Shown in pieces: positions 26,487 through 34,438 of a stretch of 64,000 nt of DNA. Both the position numbers and the translations under genes were made by a program. Within the stretch, counting starts at the first letter, position 1, and each line of letters starts with the position of its first letter. Below the pieces are notes generated by a model. It worked only from the letters and a program-made list of their open reading frames with translations, did no database searches and was not told the DNA's origin. This DNA is from Sphaerochaetaceae bacterium (GTDB lineage Bacteria > Spirochaetota > Spirochaetia > Sphaerochaetales > Sphaerochaetaceae): positions 248,001-312,000 of the forward strand of contig JAQQAI010000089.1 of the NCBI GenBank assembly GCA_028532915.1. The letters are read 5' to 3'.

Positions 26487-27272
26487 ATGCCCGATACACC
26501 AGATTCGAAACAGATTCAGTTCGACCGATATTATCAGGAAATATACAAAGAAAGGTGGCAGACTCTCAAGACGGCCCTTCTGGCACAGACTACGCCTGTA
26601 GCTTTCCAGTACTCTCCTTCGTGTCAGCCGTATTACCTCGATGAAGCTTCCGTTATAGCCGCGTCAGCTCTTCCTGTACGGGAAGGAAACACAGTACTAG
26701 ACATGTGCGCTGCTCCCGGAGGGAAATCTCTTGTTCTGGCGAAAAAACTTGGCAATTCGGGTTCGCTCGTATGCAACGACCGCTCCTCTAAACGCAGGTC
26801 CAGGCTTCATTCGGTTGTGAACTCTCATCTTGACCCTCAGATGGTCCAACGCGTTACGATCACAAGTCATGATGCTTCAAAATGGTCATTATATGAACAG
26901 AACATATATGATGCAGTCCTTCTGGATGCTCCATGTTCGTCAGAACGACATCTTCTGCATGACACGAAAGCCATGGCGCAGTGGAGCCCCCGAAGAACCA
27001 GAATGCTGGCAATCCAGCAGTTTGCGATGCTCGCTTCAGCTTTGGAAGCGGTGAAAGCGGGCGGATACATACTTTACAGCACCTGCTCGATAAGTCCTCT
27101 TGAAAACGAGAAGGTGGTTGAAAAACTCGAAAAGAAACGAAAAGGACGATATGAGATAATCGATTTGAATCTCGATACCGCACAGAAGTGTTCTTCCGGC
27201 CAGATCATTCTGCCCGACAGTGAAGAGAATCTCGGTCCTCTCTATTTCTGCCTGATAAGGAGAACCGGATGA
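26487..27272 (+). CDS. RNA m5C methyltransferase (NOL1/NOP2/NSUN family, RsmB/RsmF-like)
   Basis: 261 aa from MPDTPDSKQIQFDRYY. The Rossmann methyltransferase domain has SAM motif I LDMCAAPGGKSLVLAKKL, motif IV LDAPCSSERH and motif VI ILYSTCSISPLENE. The PC and TC cysteines are the release and catalytic nucleophiles of m5C enzymes. It lacks the long N-terminal and PUA-like domains of RsmF, so it is a minimal form, and whether it targets rRNA or tRNA is open. It overlaps the next gene by ATGA. Confidence 0.88.
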   Translation: MPDTPDSKQIQFDRYYQEIYKERWQTLKTALLAQTTPVAFQYSPSCQPYYLDEASVIAASALPVREGNTVLDMCAAPGGKSLVLAKKLGNSGSLVCNDRSSKRRSRLHSVVNSHLDPQMVQRVTITSHDASKWSLYEQNIYDAVLLDAPCSSERHLLHDTKAMAQWSPRRTRMLAIQQFAMLASALEAVKAGGYILYSTCSISPLENEKVVEKLEKKRKGRYEIIDLNLDTAQKCSSGQIILPDSEENLGPLYFCLIRRTG

Positions 27273-28405
27273 ACAAAACAACAGCAGCAGTAGCTATCAC
27301 CCGGTGCGCGACCTACTCGAAAGAAGATCTGACCGCCTCTCTCAAGTTGATCCTCGACGAGGGGGGGATGATGGATGTCACAGATAAAACCATCCTTCTG
27401 AAACCTAATCTTCTCTCCGATGCTCCTCCCGAGAAGGCCATCACCACCCGTGGAGAGGTAGTTGAGGTTCTTATCAGACTTCTCTACGAAAGAGGCGCGA
27501 AAAAGATCTATGCAGGAGACTCTCCCGGAATACACACAAACCATTTCATACCGAAACACTCGGGCATCTATGATGCAGTGGTCAATTCAGGTGCACAGTG
27601 GATACATTTTTCCGATGAAACGGTGATGAAAAAGATTCCCTATACCTACGGCAGAAAACTTCCTCTTCCTGCGATCATCGATGAAGTCGACTACGTGTTC
27701 TCCGTTGCGAAGATGAAGACACACCAGCTGATGTATATCACCGGAAGTGTCAAAAATCTTTTCGGTCTTGTTCCCGGCCTTCATAAGAGCGGGTCCCATC
27801 TGCGTTATCCCACAAGAGAGTCCTTCTCCCGACTCATCTGCGGCCTGTACAAGGTGAACAGACCCCAATTCTCGATCATCGACGGAATCATCAGCATGGA
27901 GGGTGCAGGACCCGCCAACGGAGTACCCCGCTATACAGGATTACTTCTCGGGGGAAGAGAAGCGCCTTCGGTCGACACGGCGATGTCCGTTATCATGGGA
28001 GTAGATCCCTTAACCGTACCACTGCTCGAAACGCTTCATAAAAAGAACCTTACCGATTTCGACAGGTTGGAAGATATCCCCTTCCCTCTTCTGTCTCCTT
28101 CAGACCTTGTCATAGAGGATTATAAACGAATCGATCAGGACAGACAGACAAACCTTTTCAATGCGCTCATCGGTCCGTTTTTTACCAGAAAGTTCAAATT
28201 CAATCATCAAAAAAAGGAACCGAGACCGATTTTTATAGATGACTCGTGTATCGGATGCGGCAGATGTATCACGATCTGTCCGGGGAAGGCACTCTCTTTT
28301 TCTTCTGACAGAAAGATCTCAGCTGATTACAAAAAGTGTATAAGATGTTATTGTTGTCATGAAGTGTGTCCTGCCGATGCGATCGAGATCGAACAAAGGG
28401 AGTAG
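27269..28405 (+). CDS. DUF362 domain protein with C-terminal two-cluster ferredoxin domain
   Basis: 378 aa. Residues 1-310 are a DUF362 domain (LKPNLLSDAPPEKAITTRGE, SVAKMKTHQLMYITGSVKNL, GAGPANG). Residues about 325-378 carry two 4Fe-4S motifs: CIGCGRCITICPGKAL and CIRCYCCHEVCPADAI. This fusion is frequent in anaerobes and is presumed to be an iron-sulfur redox or maturation factor, with function unproven. Coupled to the methyltransferase gene (ATGA) and followed by the export-protein gene after 8 nt. Confidence 0.9.
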   Translation: MNKTTAAVAITRCATYSKEDLTASLKLILDEGGMMDVTDKTILLKPNLLSDAPPEKAITTRGEVVEVLIRLLYERGAKKIYAGDSPGIHTNHFIPKHSGIYDAVVNSGAQWIHFSDETVMKKIPYTYGRKLPLPAIIDEVDYVFSVAKMKTHQLMYITGSVKNLFGLVPGLHKSGSHLRYPTRESFSRLICGLYKVNRPQFSIIDGIISMEGAGPANGVPRYTGLLLGGREAPSVDTAMSVIMGVDPLTVPLLETLHKKNLTDFDRLEDIPFPLLSPSDLVIEDYKRIDQDRQTNLFNALIGPFFTRKFKFNHQKKEPRPIFIDDSCIGCGRCITICPGKALSFSSDRKISADYKKCIRCYCCHEVCPADAIEIEQRE

Positions 28406-28413
28406 AAATACAT

Positions 28414-28899
28414 ATGGGAGAATTGTCCACTGTTCTGTTCACATTACTTTTGGGTATCACCCCCATCAGCGAATTGAGAGGCGCGATTCCTTATGCGTTC
28501 TTCAACGGAATTCCATTAGTGACGAGTGCTCTTCTCGGGTGTCTTTCAAATCTTCTCGTCTACCCTCTTGTATCCTTCTTCCTTAATATATTTCACTCTT
28601 TTTTTTATGCCCGCATCGGTTTCTACCGGAGATTCTTCGATCACACGATCGCCCGAATCCGTCACAAGGTCGAATCGAAAGTCACTCTGTACGGTATGGT
28701 AGGAGTCACTCTTTTCGTCGCTATCCCCTTTCCCGTAACAGGAGCATACAGCGGTACTTTGGGATCCTGGGTACTCGGACTTGACAAGAGGAAGAGTTTT
28801 TTGGCAGTATCGATCGGAGTTCTGATATCCACGATCATTGTCACTGTGGTTCTTTTCCTCGGCAACGGAGCGTATTCGATCTGGATCAAACAAGTATAA
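28414..28899 (+). CDS. Small multidrug export family (COG2426) membrane protein
   Basis: 161 aa from MGELSTVLFTLLLGI (ATG 28414), with AAGGGAG in the DUF362 stop region. Hydrophobic, about four to five segments, with the characteristic early motif TPISELRGAIPYAF and the later FVAIPFPVTGAYSGTLGSWV, which match the Sm_multidrug_ex family. The export function of this family rests on weak evidence. Operon position between DUF362 and the helicase is tight (8 and 15 nt gaps). Confidence 0.8.
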   Translation: MGELSTVLFTLLLGITPISELRGAIPYAFFNGIPLVTSALLGCLSNLLVYPLVSFFLNIFHSFFYARIGFYRRFFDHTIARIRHKVESKVTLYGMVGVTLFVAIPFPVTGAYSGTLGSWVLGLDKRKSFLAVSIGVLISTIIVTVVLFLGNGAYSIWIKQV

Positions 28900-28914
28900 T
28901 ACATGGAGCACCTC

Positions 28915-30930
28915 ATGAATTCTTCTCTCCTCTCTACTCTCAATGAAGGTCAACGACAGTCTGTTCTCACAACCGAAGGACCTCTTCTCATCATCGCAGG
29001 GGCCGGTTCCGGTAAAACTAAAATGATCACCCACAGGATCGCCTATCTTCTCGAGTCCGGGGTGCAGGAGAAAGAGATCCTTGCTCTTACATTCACGAAT
29101 AAAGCAGGAAACGAAATGAGCGAACGTATTCGCTCTCTTACCGGCAAGCCGCTCAAGGACCTTCTCACCACGACATTCCACTCTTTCGCTTTGAGAATCC
29201 TGAAGAAGCATATCCATCATCTCGGATTCCATCACAATTTCACGATCTACGACGGGCAGGACTGCACTGCAGTGTTCAAGGAAGTCCTTCGCGAAAAAGA
29301 GTACGATATCGCATCCTTCGATATCAGAGCCCTACTCGCTGTTCACAGTGAGATCAAAACCTCACGGATAAAAAGTCACCCGCTGTACACACCTGACATA
29401 GCCTCGCTCTTCGAGACATATGAGCAGCATATGAAACTGTATAATGCTCTCGATTTCGATGATCTGATAATAAACACCCTGAAACTCTTTGAAGAATTCC
29501 CCCATGTCCTCGAACAGGTGCGGTCCAGATTCACTCATATCATGGTCGACGAATTTCAGGACACTTCAGCCATGCAGTACAGGCTCATCCATCATCTTGC
29601 TCAGGAACATCGCAACATCTGCATCGTCGGTGATGATGATCAGTCCATCTACTCCTGGAGAGGAGCAAACTACCAGAATATCGTCCAGTTCGAGACGGAC
29701 TTTCCCGAACGTAAAGAGATCTTCCTCGACAGGAACTACCGCTCGAGCAACACAATTCTTTCTGCAGCCAACCAGCTGATAGTCAACAACAGTGACAGGA
29801 AGGAAAAGACGCTGTGGACCGACAGTGATAACGGAGAGACGATCATCACCTTGGAGAGCGAAGACGGTGAAGATGAGGCTAGAACAATCATAGAGCAGAT
29901 GAGGTCCGTCAGTTTCAGAGAGCAGCTCGGATGGTCATCTTTCGGGATTCTTGTGAGAACGAACCATCTGCTGCCGACACTCGAGAACGCCTTCATGCTC
30001 GAACAGATACCTGTTTCAGTAACAGGCGGGCAGAGCTTCTTCGAGCGCAAGGAGGTCAAAGACCTCATCGCCTATATGAGAGTGTTCGTCAACCTCAACG
30101 ACGATATCGCACTTTTGAGAATCATCAACACCCCGAGAAGAAAGATCGGTCTGGCGACTCTCTCAGCGGTACGGCATATCAAAGATGCTCTGCATATCTC
30201 ATACTGGGAGGCTATAGCCCATATTCTTGAACATAAAGAAGATTATCCTTCATCCCGGATAAAAGCCCTTCAGCAGTTCTACGATCTCATAGAGGAGTAT
30301 CAGTCACTCTTTTTCCAGGGCGGAAGGAGAAAGAGCAAGGTGCTGCATTCACTGCTTGAGAGGATAGAATACCGCAGTTTCCTTCTATGTGAATATCCCG
30401 GGAATGAGAATGGTGCGTTATGGCGGTATTCCTCCATGGAAACGTTTTTGAAACTCTTTTCAAGATGGGAAAATGATCCTGAGAACTATGAGAACAACAT
30501 CTATGAATATCTTCAGCGTCTGATGCTGCAGATGAGAGAACAGCAGGATAAAGAGAAAGGGGAAGAACGTGTCTCGCTGATGACGATGCATTCTGCAAAA
30601 GGACTTGAATTCGACACGGTCTTTCTGGCGGGAGTCGAGGATCATATCATCCCCCATAGAAGGACGATAGAGGAGAATGAAAAGGCACTGGAAGAGGAAC
30701 GGAGACTCTTCTATGTTGCAATCACCCGGGCGAAGAAACGGCTTTATATATCCTATGCGAAACAAAGAAAGGTGGGCAGTGATTATATGACAACATCTCC
30801 CTCCCGATTTCTTGAAGAGATCTCTGCCGACCTGTTTTCGTTTCCTACAGAAGAAGAACAGATGAGCACCGACGAACATCTCGAGAGGCTCTCTTCTCTG
30901 GCCGCGTTCCTTGAGTCTAAAGAAGCTTAA
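28915..30930 (+). CDS. UvrD/PcrA-type 3'-5' DNA helicase
   Basis: 671 aa from MNSSLLSTLNEGQRQS, using GGAG at 28905-28908 (an ATG 12 nt upstream has no SD). Superfamily 1A motifs in order: AGAGSGKT (I), TFTNKAGNEM (Ia), VDEFQDTSAMQY (II), GDDDQSIYSWRGAN (III), LDRNYRSSNTIL (IV), LMTMHSAKGLEFDTVFLAGV (V) and ERRLFYVAITRAKKRLY (VI). It is shorter at the C-terminus than PcrA (about 720-740) and lacks a typical RNA-polymerase-interacting tail. Roles in repair and conflict resolution are expected. Last gene of its operon. Confidence 0.93.
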   Translation: MNSSLLSTLNEGQRQSVLTTEGPLLIIAGAGSGKTKMITHRIAYLLESGVQEKEILALTFTNKAGNEMSERIRSLTGKPLKDLLTTTFHSFALRILKKHIHHLGFHHNFTIYDGQDCTAVFKEVLREKEYDIASFDIRALLAVHSEIKTSRIKSHPLYTPDIASLFETYEQHMKLYNALDFDDLIINTLKLFEEFPHVLEQVRSRFTHIMVDEFQDTSAMQYRLIHHLAQEHRNICIVGDDDQSIYSWRGANYQNIVQFETDFPERKEIFLDRNYRSSNTILSAANQLIVNNSDRKEKTLWTDSDNGETIITLESEDGEDEARTIIEQMRSVSFREQLGWSSFGILVRTNHLLPTLENAFMLEQIPVSVTGGQSFFERKEVKDLIAYMRVFVNLNDDIALLRIINTPRRKIGLATLSAVRHIKDALHISYWEAIAHILEHKEDYPSSRIKALQQFYDLIEEYQSLFFQGGRRKSKVLHSLLERIEYRSFLLCEYPGNENGALWRYSSMETFLKLFSRWENDPENYENNIYEYLQRLMLQMREQQDKEKGEERVSLMTMHSAKGLEFDTVFLAGVEDHIIPHRRTIEENEKALEEERRLFYVAITRAKKRLYISYAKQRKVGSDYMTTSPSRFLEEISADLFSFPTEEEQMSTDEHLERLSSLAAFLESKEA

Positions 30931-31061
30931 ATAAATATAACAATTATATTTTATTTGTATAATTTTTATATAATATAAATATAATTTACATCTTATTTAT
31001 CCTATTATTAATATCGTTTTCATATAGGTTAGCGGTAAAAGACCAACAAAAATCATATAAG
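30931..31061. other. Very AT-rich spacer between the helicase and par cassette
   Basis: 131 nt of almost pure A/T with runs of TATAA/ATATT near 30935-31015. It lies downstream of both converging genes. No G/C hairpin for termination, no iterated motif as clear as that upstream of parA, and no coding frame. Confidence 0.5.
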
Positions 31062-31301
31062 TCATTTTTCGGCATATTTTTTGCTGAACTCTTTGAGTGC
31101 AAATCGGATACCGCCGGCCCAACCGAGTCCCATATCATGAAACATCTCTTCCAGTTCTTTCTTGAATGAAGGTTCGATGGAGAAGGTTGTCAATATCTTT
31201 TTTTCTTTCTGGAAAGGTTTCTCTCCATTGAACACTTGAGCGGCCTTATGAACGCTGTCGTAATGGACCTCCAATTCTCCCGGATTCTTCTTCAATGCCA
31301 T
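31062..31301 (-). CDS. Small ribbon-helix-helix-like protein, probable partition partner of ParA
   Basis: 79 aa from ATG 31301, with GGAG spaced 6 nt inside the end of parA; only 2 nt separate the parA stop. The first 33 residues are polar and probably flexible. Residues 36-42 (ILTTFSI) form a strand, 44-57 a helix, then GLGW and a second helix at 61-76 (AGGIRFALKEFSKK): the shape of a CopG/Arc RHH domain like ParG or omega. There is no ParB HTH or CTPase motif. Co-expression with ParA suggests it binds the iterons upstream. Fold assignment is by eye. Confidence 0.65.
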   Translation of the reverse strand: MALKKNPGELEVHYDSVHKAAQVFNGEKPFQKEKKILTTFSIEPSFKKELEEMFHDMGLGWAGGIRFALKEFSKKYAEK

Positions 31302-31303
31302 GA

Positions 31304-32065
31304 TTAACTCCATATGTTTTGTGATATCTCTGTTATCGACCGAAGAGTCTGTTTCTTCAATCCCTTGCCGCGCATTTTGAATAATTGAGGCGCAGTATGC
31401 GATTCCTGAGATTTTCTGAACACGGGATCAACTGCGATCTTATATATCGAATATTCCCCTTTCAACGCAACACGCAGAATCTCCTTATGCTGTTCTATCC
31501 GCTCATCAAAACTGTTGATGATCACTTTGTTGTGGACCACAGAACTGTTGAATCGCTTTTTTATACCTTCCAGTTCATGAATGAAGATCTCCAGACCGTC
31601 GAGAGAGAATATCTCGGGTGTCATCGGAGTGATGATCTCGTCACTTGCAATAAGTGCCGAAGTTTCAAGGTTTCCGAGACCGGGTGAAAGATCGAGAACG
31701 ATGTGATCATACTCTTTGGAAAGCTGTTTTACCAGATCGAAAATCACATATGGTTCAGACTTTATGACCTGTTCCCCATACTTTTTCAGATCTCCTCCGA
31801 TTCCGAAGGAGGGAAGTATGTAGAGGTTCTTCATCGACCTTACAGGTACAACCGCTTCATGAATAAAACATCTTCCCTGCAGCACATCCGATACTTCATA
31901 TTTCGTCTTATCGATGAGAAACCAGGACGAGGCATTCCCCTGAGGATCAAGATCGACGAGTATCGTTTTCGCTCCCTGCATGGCAGATTGACATGAAATA
32001 GTGCCCGAGATTGTAGTCTTACCTACTCCTCCTTTCTGTAAATGAAAAGATATCGTTTTACTCAT
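31304..32065 (-). CDS. ParA-family partition ATPase (small, type Ib-like)
   Basis: 253 aa from MSKTISFHLQKGGVGKTTIS (ATG 32065); the frame extends 12 codons upstream across the promoter and operator. Deviant Walker A KGGVGKTT (residues 11-18) with the signature Lys, Walker A' ILVDLDPQGNASSWF, and Walker B IVLDLSPGLGNLETSAL. It lacks the N-terminal HTH domain of P1-type ParA, so it matches the small ParA of type Ib cassettes, which use an RHH partner and an upstream centromere, both apparently present here. Chromosomal Soj would instead have a ParB neighbour. No clear SD. Confidence 0.88.
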   Translation of the reverse strand: MSKTISFHLQKGGVGKTTISGTISCQSAMQGAKTILVDLDPQGNASSWFLIDKTKYEVSDVLQGRCFIHEAVVPVRSMKNLYILPSFGIGGDLKKYGEQVIKSEPYVIFDLVKQLSKEYDHIVLDLSPGLGNLETSALIASDEIITPMTPEIFSLDGLEIFIHELEGIKKRFNSSVVHNKVIINSFDERIEQHKEILRVALKGEYSIYKIAVDPVFRKSQESHTAPQLFKMRGKGLKKQTLRSITEISQNIWS

Positions 32066-32074
32066 AAATAATTT

Positions 32075-32115
32075 ATACCTTACGGTATTATAAAAGCGCA
32101 ACGGGATTAACGCAA
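32075..32115 (-). promoter_or_regulatory. parA promoter with an inverted repeat at the start site
   Basis: On the minus strand: TTGCGT (32110-32115), 17-bp spacer, perfect TATAAT (32087-32092). An inverted repeat ATACC-GTAA-GGTAT (32075-32088) overlaps the -10 and the predicted start of transcription, a position expected for an autoregulatory operator. The transcript leader before the ATG would be about 15 nt. Confidence 0.75.
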
Positions 32116-32162
32116 GGATTAAATTATAAACGATACAATATTAATCTATTCTCAAATCCTAT

Positions 32163-32281
32163 ACTATACAAATATGTACACAATAGTATTCTTATGCGGT
32201 TTATTACTGTAATGATATAGAAACTATATAAGAATTAACATCTATCATTTTACTATCATAATACTATAGGTTCTATACTAT
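32163..32281 (-). repeat. ATAGT iteron array upstream of parA, candidate centromere
   Basis: Read on the parA strand, ATAGT recurs at plus-strand positions 32277-32281, 32263-32267, 32252-32256, 32223-32227 and 32163-32167, with one inverted copy at 32183-32187. The adjacent pair ATAGTATTATG/ATAGTAAAATG is a tandem 11-bp repeat (9 of 11 identical), one helical turn apart, with ATAG continuing. The array lies 100-215 nt upstream of parA in otherwise gene-free AT-rich DNA. Type Ib partition sites are short boxes for RHH proteins arranged like this. Confidence 0.55.
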
Positions 32282-32358
32282 TTATTGTCGCCGGGCCGCT
32301 TTTGTGAATCCTGGTCCTTCAAATTGATAAGGTATCGTTTCTCAAGTTCCGATAATAA

Positions 32359-32391
32359 TGATATACTGTCCCAATCGTTAGCCGAACGATT
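32359..32391 (+). promoter_or_regulatory. asnA extended -10 promoter and inverted repeat
   Basis: TGATATACT (32359-32367) is an extended -10 element without a good -35. Directly downstream, AATCGTT-agccg-AACGATT (32373-32391) is a perfect 7-5-7 inverted repeat spanning the predicted start of transcription, 15 nt before asnA. It could be an operator or a leader hairpin. Confidence 0.5.
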
Positions 32392-32406
32392 CTCAAGGAG
32401 ATATAT

Positions 32407-33444
32407 ATGAACACACCACAATTTCCGAAAGGGTACCGTCCGTTCATGGATGCCCGACATACAGAAAGAGCCGTAAAATTCGTCAAAGACACGTTTGAAC
32501 GAGAACTCAGCGGAGAACTGTTTTTATCCAGGGTGACCAGCCCGCTGTTCGTAGCGAAAGGATCCGGGATCAACGATGATCTCAACGGTATTGAACGTCC
32601 GGTATCTTTCGAAGTGAAAAATATGAACAACCTTAATATGGAAATAGTCCATTCTCTTGCGAAATGGAAAAGAATGGCTCTTGCCGATTATAAGTTCGAA
32701 AAGGGTACGGGATTGTATACCGATATGAACGCGATCCGTCCGGATGATGATATCGATGCGATTCATTCCATCTACGTGGACCAGTGGGACTGGGAGATGG
32801 TGATGGATGAATCACATCGGAACCTTGAATATCTCAAATTCATCGTCAAAAAGATCTATGGAGCCTTACGCAGAACCCAGTTTCTCACAGGAGAACTTTT
32901 TCCTCAGTGTACACCCGATCTTCCAGAACAGATCACATTCATCCACACCGAAGAGGCCCAGCGTCTCTATCCTGATCTGACTCCGGTGGAAAGAGAACGC
33001 GCGTTGGCAAAAAAGTACAAGGCGGTCTTTCTGATAGGAATCGGCAGAACCCTTGCCGACGGGAGACCTCAGGGAGGAAGGGCCCCCGACTATGACGACT
33101 GGACGACCTTGACAGGGGAAGGTACATACGGGCTGAACGGGGATATCATCGTTTATGATTCTGTACGCAAGGATTCTCTCGAACTTTCATCGATGGGGAT
33201 CAGGGTCGACAGAGAAGCTCTCGAACGACAGTTGACCCTCACAGGCAAAGAAGAAAGAAAGGATCTCTACTGGCATTCCAGACTGCTCAACGGAGAATTT
33301 CCGCAGACTATCGGAGGAGGGATCGGACAGTCGAGGATGTGTATGTTCATTCTCAAAAAAGCTCATATCGGAGAGGTGCAGGCTTCCGTGTGGCCGAAAG
33401 AGATCCATGACGAAGCCAAAGAACATGATGTAACTCTATTGTAA
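32407..33444 (+). CDS. asnA: Aspartate--ammonia ligase (AsnA)
   Basis: 345 aa; makes asparagine from aspartate, ammonia and ATP, a class II aminoacyl-tRNA-synthetase-like fold. AAGGAG precedes the ATG. Recognised segments include PLFVAKGSGINDDLNGIERP, FEVKNMNNLNMEIVHSLAKW, ADYKFEKGTGLYTDMNAIRP, SIYVDQWDWE and the C-terminal GGGIGQSRMCMFILKKAHIG. Length is the E. coli AsnA length (330) plus a little. No asnB or amidotransferase domain. It stands between the par cassette and a ribokinase gene. Confidence 0.96.
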   Translation: MNTPQFPKGYRPFMDARHTERAVKFVKDTFERELSGELFLSRVTSPLFVAKGSGINDDLNGIERPVSFEVKNMNNLNMEIVHSLAKWKRMALADYKFEKGTGLYTDMNAIRPDDDIDAIHSIYVDQWDWEMVMDESHRNLEYLKFIVKKIYGALRRTQFLTGELFPQCTPDLPEQITFIHTEEAQRLYPDLTPVERERALAKKYKAVFLIGIGRTLADGRPQGGRAPDYDDWTTLTGEGTYGLNGDIIVYDSVRKDSLELSSMGIRVDREALERQLTLTGKEERKDLYWHSRLLNGEFPQTIGGGIGQSRMCMFILKKAHIGEVQASVWPKEIHDEAKEHDVTLL

Positions 33445-33511
33445 GATTGACTGGAGCATTCAGATATGTAAAACTACTTATAGAACATTCATGCAGCAAA
33501 GGAGTATCTGA

Positions 33512-34438
33512 ATGCCAATTTTCAATTTCGGATCAACCAATATCGATATCATCTTCAAAGTCGATCACATAGTACAGCCCGGGGAGACAATAGGATCCGC
33601 CTCTTTGAAAAGAAGTACCGGAGGAAAAGGGGCGAACCAGTCAGTCGGAGCCTGTTATGCAGGAGGAGAAAAAGTCTATCATGTCGGCAAAATCGGTCCC
33701 GACGGGGATTTCATCAGATCGATCCTTCAGGAAAAAGGAGTCGATACGACCTTTTTGAGAGAGGGTGAGACTCCTACCGGTCAGGCATTGATTCAGGTAA
33801 GTAAGGAAGGACAGAATTCTATCGTGCTGTACAGCGGAGGAAACAAGGAATTCACCGAGGAGGAAGTTCTCGAGACCCTCGCCCATACACATACAGGAGA
33901 TTGGATCCTTCTTCAGAATGAGACCAATCAGCTTTCGTTCATCATCGAACAGGCAAAAAAGAGAGATCTGAACATCTGTTTCAATCCCGCCCCGTTTGAC
34001 CGCTCGGTGCTGGATCTTCCGTTGCACCTTCTTGATGTACTTGTAGTCAATGAGGTTGAAGCAGAAGGGATAGCTCATACTTGTGACCCCTTCAAAGCGA
34101 TCGATATCCTCTGTTCGCTCTATGAAGATTCGGAGATCATCATTACGTTGGGAAGTCATGGTGTGATGCACAAGAAAGGCAGCGGTCCGCTGGTAACCTT
34201 CGGCACATGGGATGTTGATGTGGCAGATACCACAGCAGCAGGAGACTGCTTCATAGGGTGCTATATCGCATCGAGAGCCAAAGGTATAGAGGTTGGAGAA
34301 TCACTGTACAGAGCAAGCGCAGCCAGCAGCATCACCGTTATGAGAGACGGGGCCATTCCTTCCATCCCGTCGGCGGATGAACTGAAACTGCTTGATTCAT
34401 ATCCGTTCAGACAATTCAGTTTACATAATCAGGAATAA
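33512..34438 (+). CDS. rbsK: Ribokinase
   Basis: 308 aa PfkB-family kinase. N-terminal FGSTNIDIIFKVDHIVQPGE and STGGKGANQSVGACYAGGEK match ribokinase better than fructokinase; the C-terminal catalytic site reads DTTAAGDCFIGCYIA with the base Asp. It would phosphorylate ribose (or a related pentose or nucleoside-derived sugar). AAAGGAG precedes the ATG. No ribose transporter is adjacent. The 3' end overlaps typA tail-to-tail by 23 nt. Confidence 0.85.
   Translation: MPIFNFGSTNIDIIFKVDHIVQPGETIGSASLKRSTGGKGANQSVGACYAGGEKVYHVGKIGPDGDFIRSILQEKGVDTTFLREGETPTGQALIQVSKEGQNSIVLYSGGNKEFTEEEVLETLAHTHTGDWILLQNETNQLSFIIEQAKKRDLNICFNPAPFDRSVLDLPLHLLDVLVVNEVEAEGIAHTCDPFKAIDILCSLYEDSEIIITLGSHGVMHKKGSGPLVTFGTWDVDVADTTAAGDCFIGCYIASRAKGIEVGESLYRASAASSITVMRDGAIPSIPSADELKLLDSYPFRQFSLHNQE

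Noticed and set aside
30931-31061. Nearly pure A/T spacer considered as a replication origin or second partition site
   Set aside because: No ordered repeats, no initiator boxes, and it is downstream of both flanking genes.
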